Assembly (NCBI GenBank): GCA_035644475.1
Contig: DASQOL010000189.1
Span: 1-5,432, forward strand
DNA: 5,432 nt
Reading direction: 5' to 3'
DNA from: FEN-1219 sp035644475
Lineage (GTDB): Bacteria; Pseudomonadota; Gammaproteobacteria; Steroidobacterales; Rariloculaceae
Part shown: positions 1 to 5,432 of the stretch, piece after piece
Layout of the letters: every line of letters starts with the position of its first letter
Numbering within the stretch: the stretch's first letter is position 1
The notes under the pieces: generated by a model
Database searches by the model: none
Told to the model about the DNA's origin: nothing
The model's input: the letters and a program-made list of their open reading frames with translations, nothing else
Program-made: the position numbers and the translations under genes

Positions 1-1013
1 ACAGCCTTGCGCACGCCGCCCGCCATTCGAAGGTCCATGAGCACGACGGGGTTCGGCGAGTCGTAGTCCCAGATGTCGTGATGGACCTGCTGGAAGTGCC
101 AGCGGTATTTCCCGGTCTTCGCTTCGATCGCGACGATCGACGCGGTGAACAGGTTGTCGCCCTTGCGCACGCCGCCCGTGAAGTCCGGACCCGCGTTACC
201 CGTGGAGAAATACAGGAGCCCGAGCTCGGGGTCGACGGCCGGCGTCTGCCACACCGAGCCGCCGCCGTATTTCCACACGTCGCTGTCCCGCGGCCAGGTC
301 TCGTGGCCCGGCTCGCCGGGGCCGGGGATCGTGTAGAACGTCCAGAGCAGGCGCCCGCTCTTCGCGTCGAAAGCCTTGACGCGACCGCGCGTGCCGCGGT
401 CCGCGCCCGCGAAGCCCGTGATCACCATGCCGTCGTAGTAGAGCGGCGCCGACGTGATGTCGAAGTTCTCCTCCCAGCGCTCGGCTTGCACGTCCCAGGC
501 GACCTTACCGGTGGCGCGGTCGAGCGCGATGAGCCGCGCGTCGAGCCGCCCCACGAACACCTTGTCGGCACTCACCGCGACGCCGCGGCTCGTCCAGCCG
601 CAGCACACCGATGTGAGGTTCGGATCGAGATGCGCTTCGTACTGCCAGAGGATCTCGCCGCTGTCGATCGAGATCGCGAACACGTCGTCGGCGCCGGTGA
701 TCACGTAGGCGACGCCGTCGTAGACGATAGGCTGCGCTTCGCCCGAATACTGCTGTCCCAACCCCGAGCCGCTCAAATGTGTGCGCCAGACGCCCTTCAA
801 GCCCGCGACGTTGGTGCGATTCAGCTGCGCGAGCGGCGAGTAGCGTTGGTTGTAGACGTTGCCGCCGTTGGTGGGCCATCCCGCACTCGGCGGCGCCACC
901 AGCGCCGTGCCGGCGAAGTCGCGCGCGGACGGGTTGTGCTGGGCGAGGCACGGCGCGGCGCCGACTGCGGCGAGCGCGAGCACCGGCAAGCGCACGAGCG
1001 AAGATCGATTCAT
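1..1013 (-). CDS. PQQ-dependent dehydrogenase (quinoprotein alcohol/sugar dehydrogenase), N-terminal part
   Basis: Partial gene: 337 N-terminal codons are visible and the 3' end lies beyond base 1. Family members oxidise alcohols or sugars in the periplasm using pyrroloquinoline quinone and a metal ion, passing electrons to a cytochrome or the quinone pool. Residues 1-24 form a signal peptide: basic MNRSS, a hydrophobic core, and a likely cut after CLA (residue 24). The rest is beta-propeller sequence with repeated W-docking motifs such as GEILWQY (119-125) and GKVAW (169-173). Adjacent cysteines at 137-138 match the vicinal disulfide over PQQ. STGNAG (270-275) supplies the likely metal-binding Asn273, and HHDIWDYD (311-318) the likely catalytic Asp316. 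The usual GAE metal-ligand motif reads GAD (Asp205). The HHD-WDYD wording resembles glucose-dehydrogenase-type quinoproteins as much as methanol/ethanol enzymes, so the substrate is uncertain. The start at 1013 is chosen because the signal peptide begins there; a G-rich stretch just upstream is a weak ribosome-binding site. It lies 72 bp downstream of the permease gene. Confidence 0.9.
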   Translation of the reverse strand, partial: MNRSSLVRLPVLALAAVGAAPCLAQHNPSARDFAGTALVAPPSAGWPTNGGNVYNQRYSPLAQLNRTNVAGLKGVWRTHLSGSGLGQQYSGEAQPIVYDGVAYVITGADDVFAISIDSGEILWQYEAHLDPNLTSVCCGWTSRGVAVSADKVFVGRLDARLIALDRATGKVAWDVQAERWEENFDITSAPLYYDGMVITGFAGADRGTRGRVKAFDAKSGRLLWTFYTIPGPGEPGHETWPRDSDVWKYGGGSVWQTPAVDPELGLLYFSTGNAGPDFTGGVRKGDNLFTASIVAIEAKTGKYRWHFQQVHHDIWDYDSPNPVVLMDLRMAGGVRKA

Positions 1014-1045
1014 GGTCCCCCCGGAGAATCGCGTCGGCGACCGGT

Positions 1046-1051
1046 AGTGTA
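1046..1051 (-). promoter_or_regulatory. Possible -10 element upstream of the PQQ dehydrogenase
   Basis: On the minus strand this reads TACACT, inside TTACACT, 33 bases before the dehydrogenase start codon. It matches four of six positions of a sigma-70 -10 box. No good -35 hexamer lies 16-18 bp upstream. It would allow the dehydrogenase to be transcribed separately from the permease gene, but read-through from that gene is equally possible. Confidence 0.3.
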
Positions 1052-1055
1052 ACCA

Positions 1056-1076
1056 GCGCGCACGCCGCGTGCTCGC
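1056..1076 (-). terminator. Weak hairpin between permease and dehydrogenase genes
   Basis: An inverted repeat pairs 1060-1064 (gcacg) with 1068-1072 (cgtgc) around a three-base loop. After one mismatch, three more pairs extend it to 1056 and 1076. It starts about 10 bases past the permease stop codon on the minus strand. No T-run follows, so it is not a classical intrinsic terminator, and in DNA this GC-rich such a stem can arise by chance. Confidence 0.2.
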
Positions 1077-1085
1077 GGTGGGGAC

Positions 1086-3572
1086 CTACTCGAGACGCAG
1101 CGCCGTCATCGGGTCGAGACGCGCCGCGCGGCGCGCCGGGAAATAGGCGGCGGCGAGCGCCGCCGCGCCGAGCAGCACGACCGCTCCGGCGAGCACGACC
1201 GGGTCGGTGGGGCGCAGGCCGAACAACATCGACTCGACGTAGCGCGACGCCGCCCATGCGCCCGGCAGCCCGACCGCGAATCCCGCGAGCAGCAGCTTGA
1301 GCACCGACTTGCCCGCAAGCCACAGAACGCTCGACTCGCGAGCGCCGAGCGCGATGCGGATCCCGATCTCGCGCGTTTGCCGCGCCATTCGATACGCGAG
1401 CAGGCCGTAGATCCCAATGCCCGCGAGCAGCAACCCAAGCGCGCCGAACGCCCCGGCGAGGCTCGCCATCAGCCGCTCCTGCACGAGGGCGCGGTCGACC
1501 TGGTCGCTGAGCGCGTGCACCTCCACCGGCGCATTCGGCAGACTCTCGCGCAACTCCGCGCGCAGAGCAGCGGCCGCGGCGCTCGGCGAGCCCAAGACGC
1601 GCGCTTCGAGCGTGGTGTTCGCGATGAAGCCGCCGGTAAGCGCCCGCTGCGCGTACGACACGTACACCGTCGGCCGCGCCGGCACGCGCAGACTGCCGGC
1701 GGCGGTATCTTCGACGACGCCGACGATCTCGAGCGTGCTCGCGGGGCGAGTCACGCCCGCGGTCACACTCTCGCCGAGCGGAACGCGGTTTCCGAAGTAT
1801 GCTTTGGCAAACGCCTCGTTCACGATCGCGACGCTTGGACTGCCGACCTCGCTCGGCGCGATGTCGCGTCCGGCGACGAGCCGCGTCCCGAGCGTCGCGA
1901 AGAACTCCGGCATCACGGCCACGAACAGCGCGGTATCTCTTTGCGGTAGCGGCTGTCCCGCCGGCACAGCCGCCTCGGACCACGCCGATCCCGACAGCGG
2001 CACGTTGCTCGACAGGCTCGCCGACGCGACGCCCGGGATCGCGCGCACTCGCGCGAGCAGATCCTCGTAGAACGCGAGCAGCGCGGCGCCCGACACTCCT
2101 TCCCTGCGCGCGTCGACGTCCGCGAGCAGCACGCCACCCGCCTCGAACCCCGAGTCGACGCCGCGGAGATTGCGCAACGTTTGCGTGAACAGGCCGGCGC
2201 CGACGAGCAGCAGCAGCGACAACGCAATCTGCGCGCACGCCAGCGCCGACAGCAACGCCGTGCGCGACCGCGGCGGCCGCAGATCGCTCTTGAGCGCGCG
2301 CGCCGGCGAGCCCGCCGACGCGGTGACCGCCGGCGCCACGCCGAACACCATCGCGGTGGCAACCGCGACGGCGATCGTGAACGCGAGCACGTGCGAGCTC
2401 GGCGTCGCGTCGAGATCGGATCTGAATGGACCCGTGGCGAACACGTCGAGCAGCAGACGCGAAGCCACGACCGCAAGCCCGATCCCGAGCGACGCGCCGA
2501 TCAGCGACAGCAGCGCGCTCTCGGTGAGGAGCTGCCGGAAGACGCGTGCGCGCCCGGCGCCGACGGCGAGCCGTACCGAGATCTCCCGCTCGCGAGCCAT
2601 GGCGCGCGCGAGCAGCAGGTTCGCGACGTTGGCGCACGCGATCAGGAGCACGAGCGTGACGACGGCCATGAGCACGAACAGCGGCCTACTGAACAAATTG
2701 CGCAGCGGCGAATAGCCCGTTCCGCCGGGAACGAGTCGGATGCGGGCCTCGATCATTTGTTGCCGTTCCTCCGCCGGCCAATTGGGGCTCAGCACGCGCT
2801 CGGCGAGCTGCGGCCAAACCGCTGTCAAACGCTGCTCCGCAAGCCCCACCGACACTCCAGCGCCGGGCCGCGCGATCCCGCGAAGCCAGGTGTTGCCGGG
2901 ACCGAGCAGGCCGGCGCTGGTCGGCTCGAGCTCCGGCAACGCGGCGACGGCCGCGGTAATGTCCGCGACGGCGCCGACCGTCACACCCGAAAAACCGGGC
3001 TGGCTCACGCCGACGATCGGCACGGCGATACCGTTGAGCAGAATCGTTTGGCCCACGGCCGCCGGGTCGCCGGCGTACTCGCGCTGCCAGAATGTGTAGC
3101 CGAGCACGGCGGCCGGCGGCGCGCCCGGCTTGTCGTCGTCGGGCCCGAGGAGCCGGCCGGCGACCGGACGGACGCCGAGCGTCTCGTAATACTGACCCGT
3201 GACCAGCGCACCGTCGACGCGCCGCAGCGCTCCCGGCAACCCGACGTTGAACCCGGATCTCGTGAATCCCGCGAAGCCAGCGAAGACGTCGCCCTGGTCC
3301 GCTAGAGCGCCCACCATCGCATACGAAAGGCTATCGGGCGGCCGCGGCCTGCCGGCCTCGCCGATCTCGATCCGCACGAGCTCCTGCGGCTCGCGCACCG
3401 GCAACGACCGCAGCAGCAGCGCGTCGATCAACGTGAAGATCGCAGTGGTCGCGCCGATGCCGAGCGTCAGGGCCAGCACCGCGGTCACGCTGAACACGGG
3501 CTGTTGAAGCATCGTGCGCAGCGCGTAACGGACGTCGCGCCAGGTTTGCTCGAGCCAGATCGCCGCCGACAT
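1086..3572 (-). CDS. ADOP-type ABC transporter permease (duplicated MacB/FtsX architecture)
   Basis: An inner-membrane protein of 828 residues built from two tandem copies of the MacB periplasmic-core plus FtsX permease unit. This is the layout of acidobacterial duplicated orphan permeases, which are usually about 800-900 residues. Copy one has a membrane segment at about 26-50, a periplasmic domain to about 290, and membrane segments at about 297-322, 350-375 and 394-416. Copy two has a membrane segment at about 440-463, a periplasmic domain to about 690, and segments at about 702-727, 752-776 and 790-811. The cytoplasmic coupling-loop motif appears twice, as EREISVRLAVGAGR (328-341) and TREIGIRIALGAR (733-745), and the protein ends in the typical DPMTALRLE. 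MacB-like permeases couple cytoplasmic ATP hydrolysis to export or periplasmic mechanical work; no ATPase gene is present here. The substrate is unknown. The ATG at 3572 begins the family-typical N-terminal amphipathic stretch; its ribosome-binding site is weak (GGGCGG, about 7 bases upstream). The reading frame is intact. Confidence 0.93.
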   Translation of the reverse strand: MSAAIWLEQTWRDVRYALRTMLQQPVFSVTAVLALTLGIGATTAIFTLIDALLLRSLPVREPQELVRIEIGEAGRPRPPDSLSYAMVGALADQGDVFAGFAGFTRSGFNVGLPGALRRVDGALVTGQYYETLGVRPVAGRLLGPDDDKPGAPPAAVLGYTFWQREYAGDPAAVGQTILLNGIAVPIVGVSQPGFSGVTVGAVADITAAVAALPELEPTSAGLLGPGNTWLRGIARPGAGVSVGLAEQRLTAVWPQLAERVLSPNWPAEERQQMIEARIRLVPGGTGYSPLRNLFSRPLFVLMAVVTLVLLIACANVANLLLARAMAREREISVRLAVGAGRARVFRQLLTESALLSLIGASLGIGLAVVASRLLLDVFATGPFRSDLDATPSSHVLAFTIAVAVATAMVFGVAPAVTASAGSPARALKSDLRPPRSRTALLSALACAQIALSLLLLVGAGLFTQTLRNLRGVDSGFEAGGVLLADVDARREGVSGAALLAFYEDLLARVRAIPGVASASLSSNVPLSGSAWSEAAVPAGQPLPQRDTALFVAVMPEFFATLGTRLVAGRDIAPSEVGSPSVAIVNEAFAKAYFGNRVPLGESVTAGVTRPASTLEIVGVVEDTAAGSLRVPARPTVYVSYAQRALTGGFIANTTLEARVLGSPSAAAAALRAELRESLPNAPVEVHALSDQVDRALVQERLMASLAGAFGALGLLLAGIGIYGLLAYRMARQTREIGIRIALGARESSVLWLAGKSVLKLLLAGFAVGLPGAWAASRYVESMLFGLRPTDPVVLAGAVVLLGAAALAAAYFPARRAARLDPMTALRLE

Positions 3573-3747
3573 GGTTCACCGCCCCGCTCCGGATTTCCCG
3601 AGGGACTCGAGCAACAACCGTGCCACGCGTTGGGCCCCGCGGCGCGCCATGCCCGGCGTGGCTTCGCCCGAGGACCGGGCCGGCGGGGCCGTCCCGAAAT
3701 CGCGCCGGCGGTCCCGGGTGCGGGAGGCTCGGCGCAGCCGGATAAAG

Positions 3748-3763
3748 GCAACCGCAGGGTTGC
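3748..3763. promoter_or_regulatory. Palindromic operator candidate, upstream copy
   Basis: The sequence GCAACCGCAGGGTTGC is a perfect 6-bp inverted repeat (GCAACC / GGTTGC) with a four-base centre. The same arms and spacing recur at 3794-3809, 46 bp away centre to centre. The right arm overlaps the -35 region of the promoter whose -10 is at 3784-3789. A dimeric winged-helix repressor such as the ArsR protein encoded in this operon is the natural candidate ligand; that assignment is inference. Confidence 0.65.
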
Positions 3764-3789
3764 GCTTAGCGATCAGGTCGTGCTATAAA
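3760..3789 (+). promoter_or_regulatory. Extended -10 promoter of the SRPBCC-arsR operon
   Basis: The -10 hexamer TATAAA (3784-3789) matches five of six consensus positions and is preceded by TGC, giving the extended -10 form TGnTATAAA. The -35 is poor: TTGCGC (3760-3765) with an 18-bp spacer matches only TTG, which extended -10 promoters tolerate. Transcription would start near 3796, leaving a leader of about 16 bases before the ATG at 3812. Palindromes overlap both the -35 and the predicted start point, so a bound repressor would block polymerase. Confidence 0.65.
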
Positions 3790-3793
3790 ACAC

Positions 3794-3809
3794 GCAACCA
3801 GGAGGTTGC
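3794..3809. promoter_or_regulatory. Palindromic operator candidate, downstream copy over start point and ribosome-binding site
   Basis: The sequence GCAACCAGGAGGTTGC repeats the arms GCAACC / GGTTGC of the upstream copy, with a different four-base centre (AGGA in place of GCAG). It covers the predicted transcription start and contains the whole Shine-Dalgarno sequence AGGAGG (3800-3805). Identical arms with a changed centre suggest selection on the arms as protein-contact sites. In RNA the same bases could pair as a 6-bp stem. Confidence 0.65.
3800..3805 (+). promoter_or_regulatory. Shine-Dalgarno site that sets the SRPBCC start
   Basis: AGGAGG is a full consensus match lying six bases before the ATG at 3812. 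An in-frame TTG at 3806 directly abuts it and so has no workable spacing. The ATG is therefore the start, giving a protein that begins MNTDRIEKS. Confidence 0.85.
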
Positions 3810-3811
3810 AT

Positions 3812-4315
3812 ATGAACACCGATCGCATCGAGAAAAGCATCGTGTTGCGCGCCCCGCTCGACCGCGTGTGGAACGCGGTGAGCGACGCGAAGCAGTTCGG
3901 CAGCTGGTTCGGCGTGGCGTTCGACGGGCCGTTCAAGGAAAACACCCGGCTCACCGGCAAGATCGTCCCTACCACCGCCGATCCCGAAGTGGCGAAGCTG
4001 CAGGAGCCCCATCGGGGCAAGCCCTTCGATTTCACCGTCGAGCGCATCGAGCCGCCGCGGCGCATCTCGTTCCGCTGGCATCCCTTTGCCATCGAGCCCG
4101 GCGTCGATTACTCGCGCGAGCCCATGACGTCGATCGTCTTCGATCTGAAGGCAGTGCCGGAAGGCGTGTTGCTCACGATTTCGGAGTCGGGCTTCGATGG
4201 CATTCCGGTCGCGCGCCGGGCCGAGGCGTTCAAGGCCAACGAGGGCGGCTGGGAGCACCAAACGCAGCTCATCAAGAAATATCTGGAACAAAGAGCGGCG
4301 CAAGACCGCCGCTAA
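3812..4315 (+). CDS. SRPBCC-family protein (AHSA1-like START/Bet v1 fold)
   Basis: A complete soluble cytoplasmic protein of 167 residues, normal for the AHSA1-like branch of the SRPBCC superfamily, whose members form a helix-grip pocket for hydrophobic ligands. It opens with the characteristic first strand and helices, IEKSIVLRAPLDRVWNAVSD (6-25), followed by FGSWFG (29-34). The middle strands include FDFTVERIEPPRRISFRW (72-89). The C-terminal helix carries the typical GGWEHQTQLIKKYLE (145-159). No signal peptide or membrane segment is visible. It is the first gene of an operon with an ArsR-type repressor 11 bp downstream, a pairing that recurs in many bacteria. The ligand and any enzymatic activity are unknown; automatic names such as polyketide cyclase or Hsp90 ATPase activator would over-read the fold. 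Expression is probably controlled by the flanking palindromes. Confidence 0.92.
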   Translation: MNTDRIEKSIVLRAPLDRVWNAVSDAKQFGSWFGVAFDGPFKENTRLTGKIVPTTADPEVAKLQEPHRGKPFDFTVERIEPPRRISFRWHPFAIEPGVDYSREPMTSIVFDLKAVPEGVLLTISESGFDGIPVARRAEAFKANEGGWEHQTQLIKKYLEQRAAQDRR

Positions 4316-4326
4316 ACGGAGAACGC

Positions 4327-4668
4327 ATGTCACCCAGACGTTCCGCGGCTGCGAGCCTTGCAGAGGCCGCGCCGCTGTTCGCCGCGCTCGGCGACGAAAC
4401 GCGTTTGCGAATCGTCGCCCAGCTGTCCACGCAAGGTCCGCAGTCCATCGTACGACTCACGGAAAGCACCGACGTCTCGCGCCAAGCCATCGCGAAGCAT
4501 CTCTACGTGCTCGAAGAAGTGCGGCTCGCACGCGGTATCCGCACGGGACGTGAAAGCATCTGGGAGCTTCAGCCCGCCCGGCTCGAGGAGGTGCGCGGCT
4601 ACCTCGATGAGATCTCCGCGCAGTGGGACAGCGCACTGGAACGCTTGCGCGCGCTCGTGGAGAAGTAG
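4327..4668 (+). CDS. ArsR-family winged-helix transcriptional repressor, cysteine-free
   Basis: A complete 113-residue regulator, the usual size for the family. It starts at ATG 4327 with GGAG (4318-4321) five bases upstream. The family hallmark LGDETRLRIVAQL (21-33) is followed by the helix-turn-helix, with recognition helix about DVSRQAIAKHLYVLEE (49-64). The wing is ARGIRTGRESIWEL (68-81), and the C-terminal helix (about 85-112) probably serves dimerisation. There is no cysteine anywhere and no ELCVCDL-type site, so it is unlikely to sense arsenic, cadmium or zinc through a classical thiolate site. This fits the non-metal ArsR branch found next to SRPBCC proteins. It is cotranscribed with the SRPBCC gene and probably represses its own operon through the GCAACC-N4-GGTTGC sites (inference). 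The inducing signal is unknown. The regulator comes second here, so it depends on the promoter at 3784. Confidence 0.93.
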   Translation: MSPRRSAAASLAEAAPLFAALGDETRLRIVAQLSTQGPQSIVRLTESTDVSRQAIAKHLYVLEEVRLARGIRTGRESIWELQPARLEEVRGYLDEISAQWDSALERLRALVEK

Positions 4669-4684
4669 ACGGCTACGCACAGCC
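4669..4684. other. 16-bp gap between convergent arsR-type and corA-type genes
   Basis: The gap contains GGCT (4671-4674) and AGCC (4681-4684), a 4-bp inverted repeat around six bases. It is too short and lacks a T-run on either strand, so I do not call a terminator. Transcripts from the two sides probably overlap at their 3' ends. Confidence 0.5.
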
Positions 4685-5432
4685 TCAGCGCAGCCAGCCC
4701 TTCACGATGAAGAAGTACAGCCCGAGCACCATCGCGAACAGCACGGCGAACGCGATCTGCGGCAGCGTGACGGGCCACGGGTTGTCGATCAAGTTCATGC
4801 CGAGCAGCCCGCCGACCACCGCGGGAATCAGGCCGAGCGCGCTGATCACGGCGAGCACGCGCATCACGCGGTTCATCCCGAACGACACCACGTTCAAGTG
4901 CAGGTCGATGATCGACAGCACTTCCTCGCGAATGTTTGCCAACGTGTCGTAGAGATAGTCGACGTCGCTCTTGAAGCGCTGTATCCGTGCCAGCGCCGCC
5001 GGCGGCAGCTCAACGAAGTCGCGGCGGCCGTTACCCAATTCCGCGGCGATGCCCTTGAGTCGCCACAGGTCCGCTTGCGCGGCGGACAGCTGTTTCTTGA
5101 GGCGAAACGTGAGCTCGAAGAACGCAGGCCGGCTCTCCTCGATGGGCACCTCCTCGAGCTCGCGCAAGCGCTGCTCGCAGCGGCCGGCGAGCTGCTCGTT
5201 GCCGCGGATCACGCGATTGAGCACCACCGCGATCATCCGCGAGACGAACGGCAGCCCGTCGCCGGCGCCGGGCACGGGTGCGAATCGCTCGACACCGTGC
5301 AGGTTGCGGCGCGACAGCGACAAGAGGCCGGCGCCGACCGGCAGCAGGAGCATCGCGTAGCGGTCCAAGTGGCCGACCTCGTCGACGTCGGGCACCCAGA
5401 CGAACAGGCCGGTGATCTTGTCCGACTCGGCC
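4685..5432 (-). CDS. CorA-family divalent-metal transporter, C-terminal part
   Basis: Partial gene: about 248 C-terminal codons are visible. The open frame runs through the right edge, so an internal GTG at 5395 is not the true start; upstream codons read ESDKITGLFVW without a break. CorA proteins form homopentameric inner-membrane channels or transporters for magnesium, cobalt, or zinc in the ZntB branch. The visible part holds a long charged helical stalk, then FGMNRVMRVLAVISALGLIP leading into the first membrane helix. The family signature GMN falls at 4793-4801, followed by the loop LIDNPWPVTLP and a second membrane helix ending in FFIVKGWLR with a basic C-terminus. Roughly the first 70-100 residues of a typical family member are missing. 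The loop after GMN lacks the MPE sequence common in magnesium-transporting CorA, so ion choice is open. It converges on the arsR gene with a 16-bp gap. Confidence 0.9.
   Translation of the reverse strand, partial: AESDKITGLFVWVPDVDEVGHLDRYAMLLLPVGAGLLSLSRRNLHGVERFAPVPGAGDGLPFVSRMIAVVLNRVIRGNEQLAGRCEQRLRELEEVPIEESRPAFFELTFRLKKQLSAAQADLWRLKGIAAELGNGRRDFVELPPAALARIQRFKSDVDYLYDTLANIREEVLSIIDLHLNVVSFGMNRVMRVLAVISALGLIPAVVGGLLGMNLIDNPWPVTLPQIAFAVLFAMVLGLYFFIVKGWLR

Larger units (their letters stand above)
3573..3811. other. Divergent intergenic region
   Basis: This 239-bp region separates the minus-strand permease gene from the plus-strand SRPBCC-ArsR operon. Its right-hand third (about 3740-3811) is less GC-rich and carries the promoter and palindromes listed separately. 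The left part (3573-3740) is very GC-rich; reading frames across it are extensions of neighbouring frames and show no protein family. I found no convincing promoter for the permease gene. The best minus-strand A/T-rich patches are TTTATC (3741-3746) and TATAGC (3783-3788), both poor -10 matches and far from the 3572 start. Confidence 0.7.

Noticed and set aside
78..1052. 324-codon plus-strand open frame antisense to the PQQ dehydrogenase
   Set aside because: It is a shadow of a gene whose signal peptide and PQQ motifs are clear. The translated product resembles no family.
505..2637. 710-codon open frame on the minus strand overlapping the permease and dehydrogenase genes
   Set aside because: It is a frame-shifted shadow of two well-supported genes. 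The product is arginine/alanine-rich low-complexity sequence with no domain, and it crosses a real gene boundary.
2181..3305. 374-codon plus-strand open frame antisense to the permease gene
   Set aside because: The product is dominated by Arg, Gln and Glu, as expected from the complement of a GC-rich membrane-protein gene. No family motif or ribosome-binding site is visible.
3633..3690. 8-bp inverted repeat GGCCCCGC / GCGGGGCC at 3633-3640 and 3683-3690
   Set aside because: The arms are pure G/C and 42 bases apart in a very GC-rich stretch, so chance is likely. It has no relation to the promoter or a gene end.
3571..4326. In-frame upstream extension of the ArsR gene back to 3571
   Set aside because: The extension would run through the intergenic region and the whole SRPBCC gene in another frame. 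The ATG at 4327 has a good ribosome-binding site and begins at the family's usual N-terminus.
3773..4333. 186-codon minus-strand open frame antisense to the SRPBCC gene
   Set aside because: The opposite strand has a consensus Shine-Dalgarno, a promoter and a recognisable fold. This frame has none of these.

Overview
The window is a GC-rich, gene-dense stretch of bacterial chromosome with three complete genes and two genes cut by the window edges. No RNA gene, transposase, CRISPR array or plasmid function is visible. The duplicated MacB/FtsX-type permease is of the ADOP type, named from Acidobacteria and also found in other GC-rich environmental lineages such as Gemmatimonadota and some Proteobacteria. 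Together with a periplasmic PQQ enzyme and strong GC bias at third codon positions, it suggests a soil or sediment Gram-negative bacterium. I cannot fix the phylum from this sequence.

Layout, left to right. At 1-1013 (minus strand, 3' end cut off) is the N-terminal part of an exported PQQ-dependent alcohol/sugar dehydrogenase. At 1086-3572 (minus) is an 828-residue ABC-transporter permease of the duplicated orphan type, 72 bp upstream of the dehydrogenase and read in the same direction. A 239-bp divergent intergenic region (3573-3811) follows. It holds the best regulatory signal in the window: an extended -10 promoter framed by two identical-armed palindromes, GCAACC-N4-GGTTGC. This promoter drives a two-gene plus-strand operon: an SRPBCC/AHSA1-type ligand-binding protein (3812-4315) and, 11 bp later, a cysteine-free ArsR-family repressor (4327-4668). 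Converging on it from the right, only 16 bp away, is a CorA-family divalent-metal transporter (4685 to beyond 5432, minus strand, 5' end cut off).

How the parts may work together. The SRPBCC-ArsR pair looks like a self-contained small-molecule-responsive module: the ArsR protein probably binds the two palindromes and represses its own operon, and perhaps the divergent permease gene too. The permease and the PQQ dehydrogenase both act at the cell envelope but have no evident functional link. The CorA gene looks independent. Most of the window is ordinary; the duplicated operator around the 3784 promoter is the observation most worth testing.
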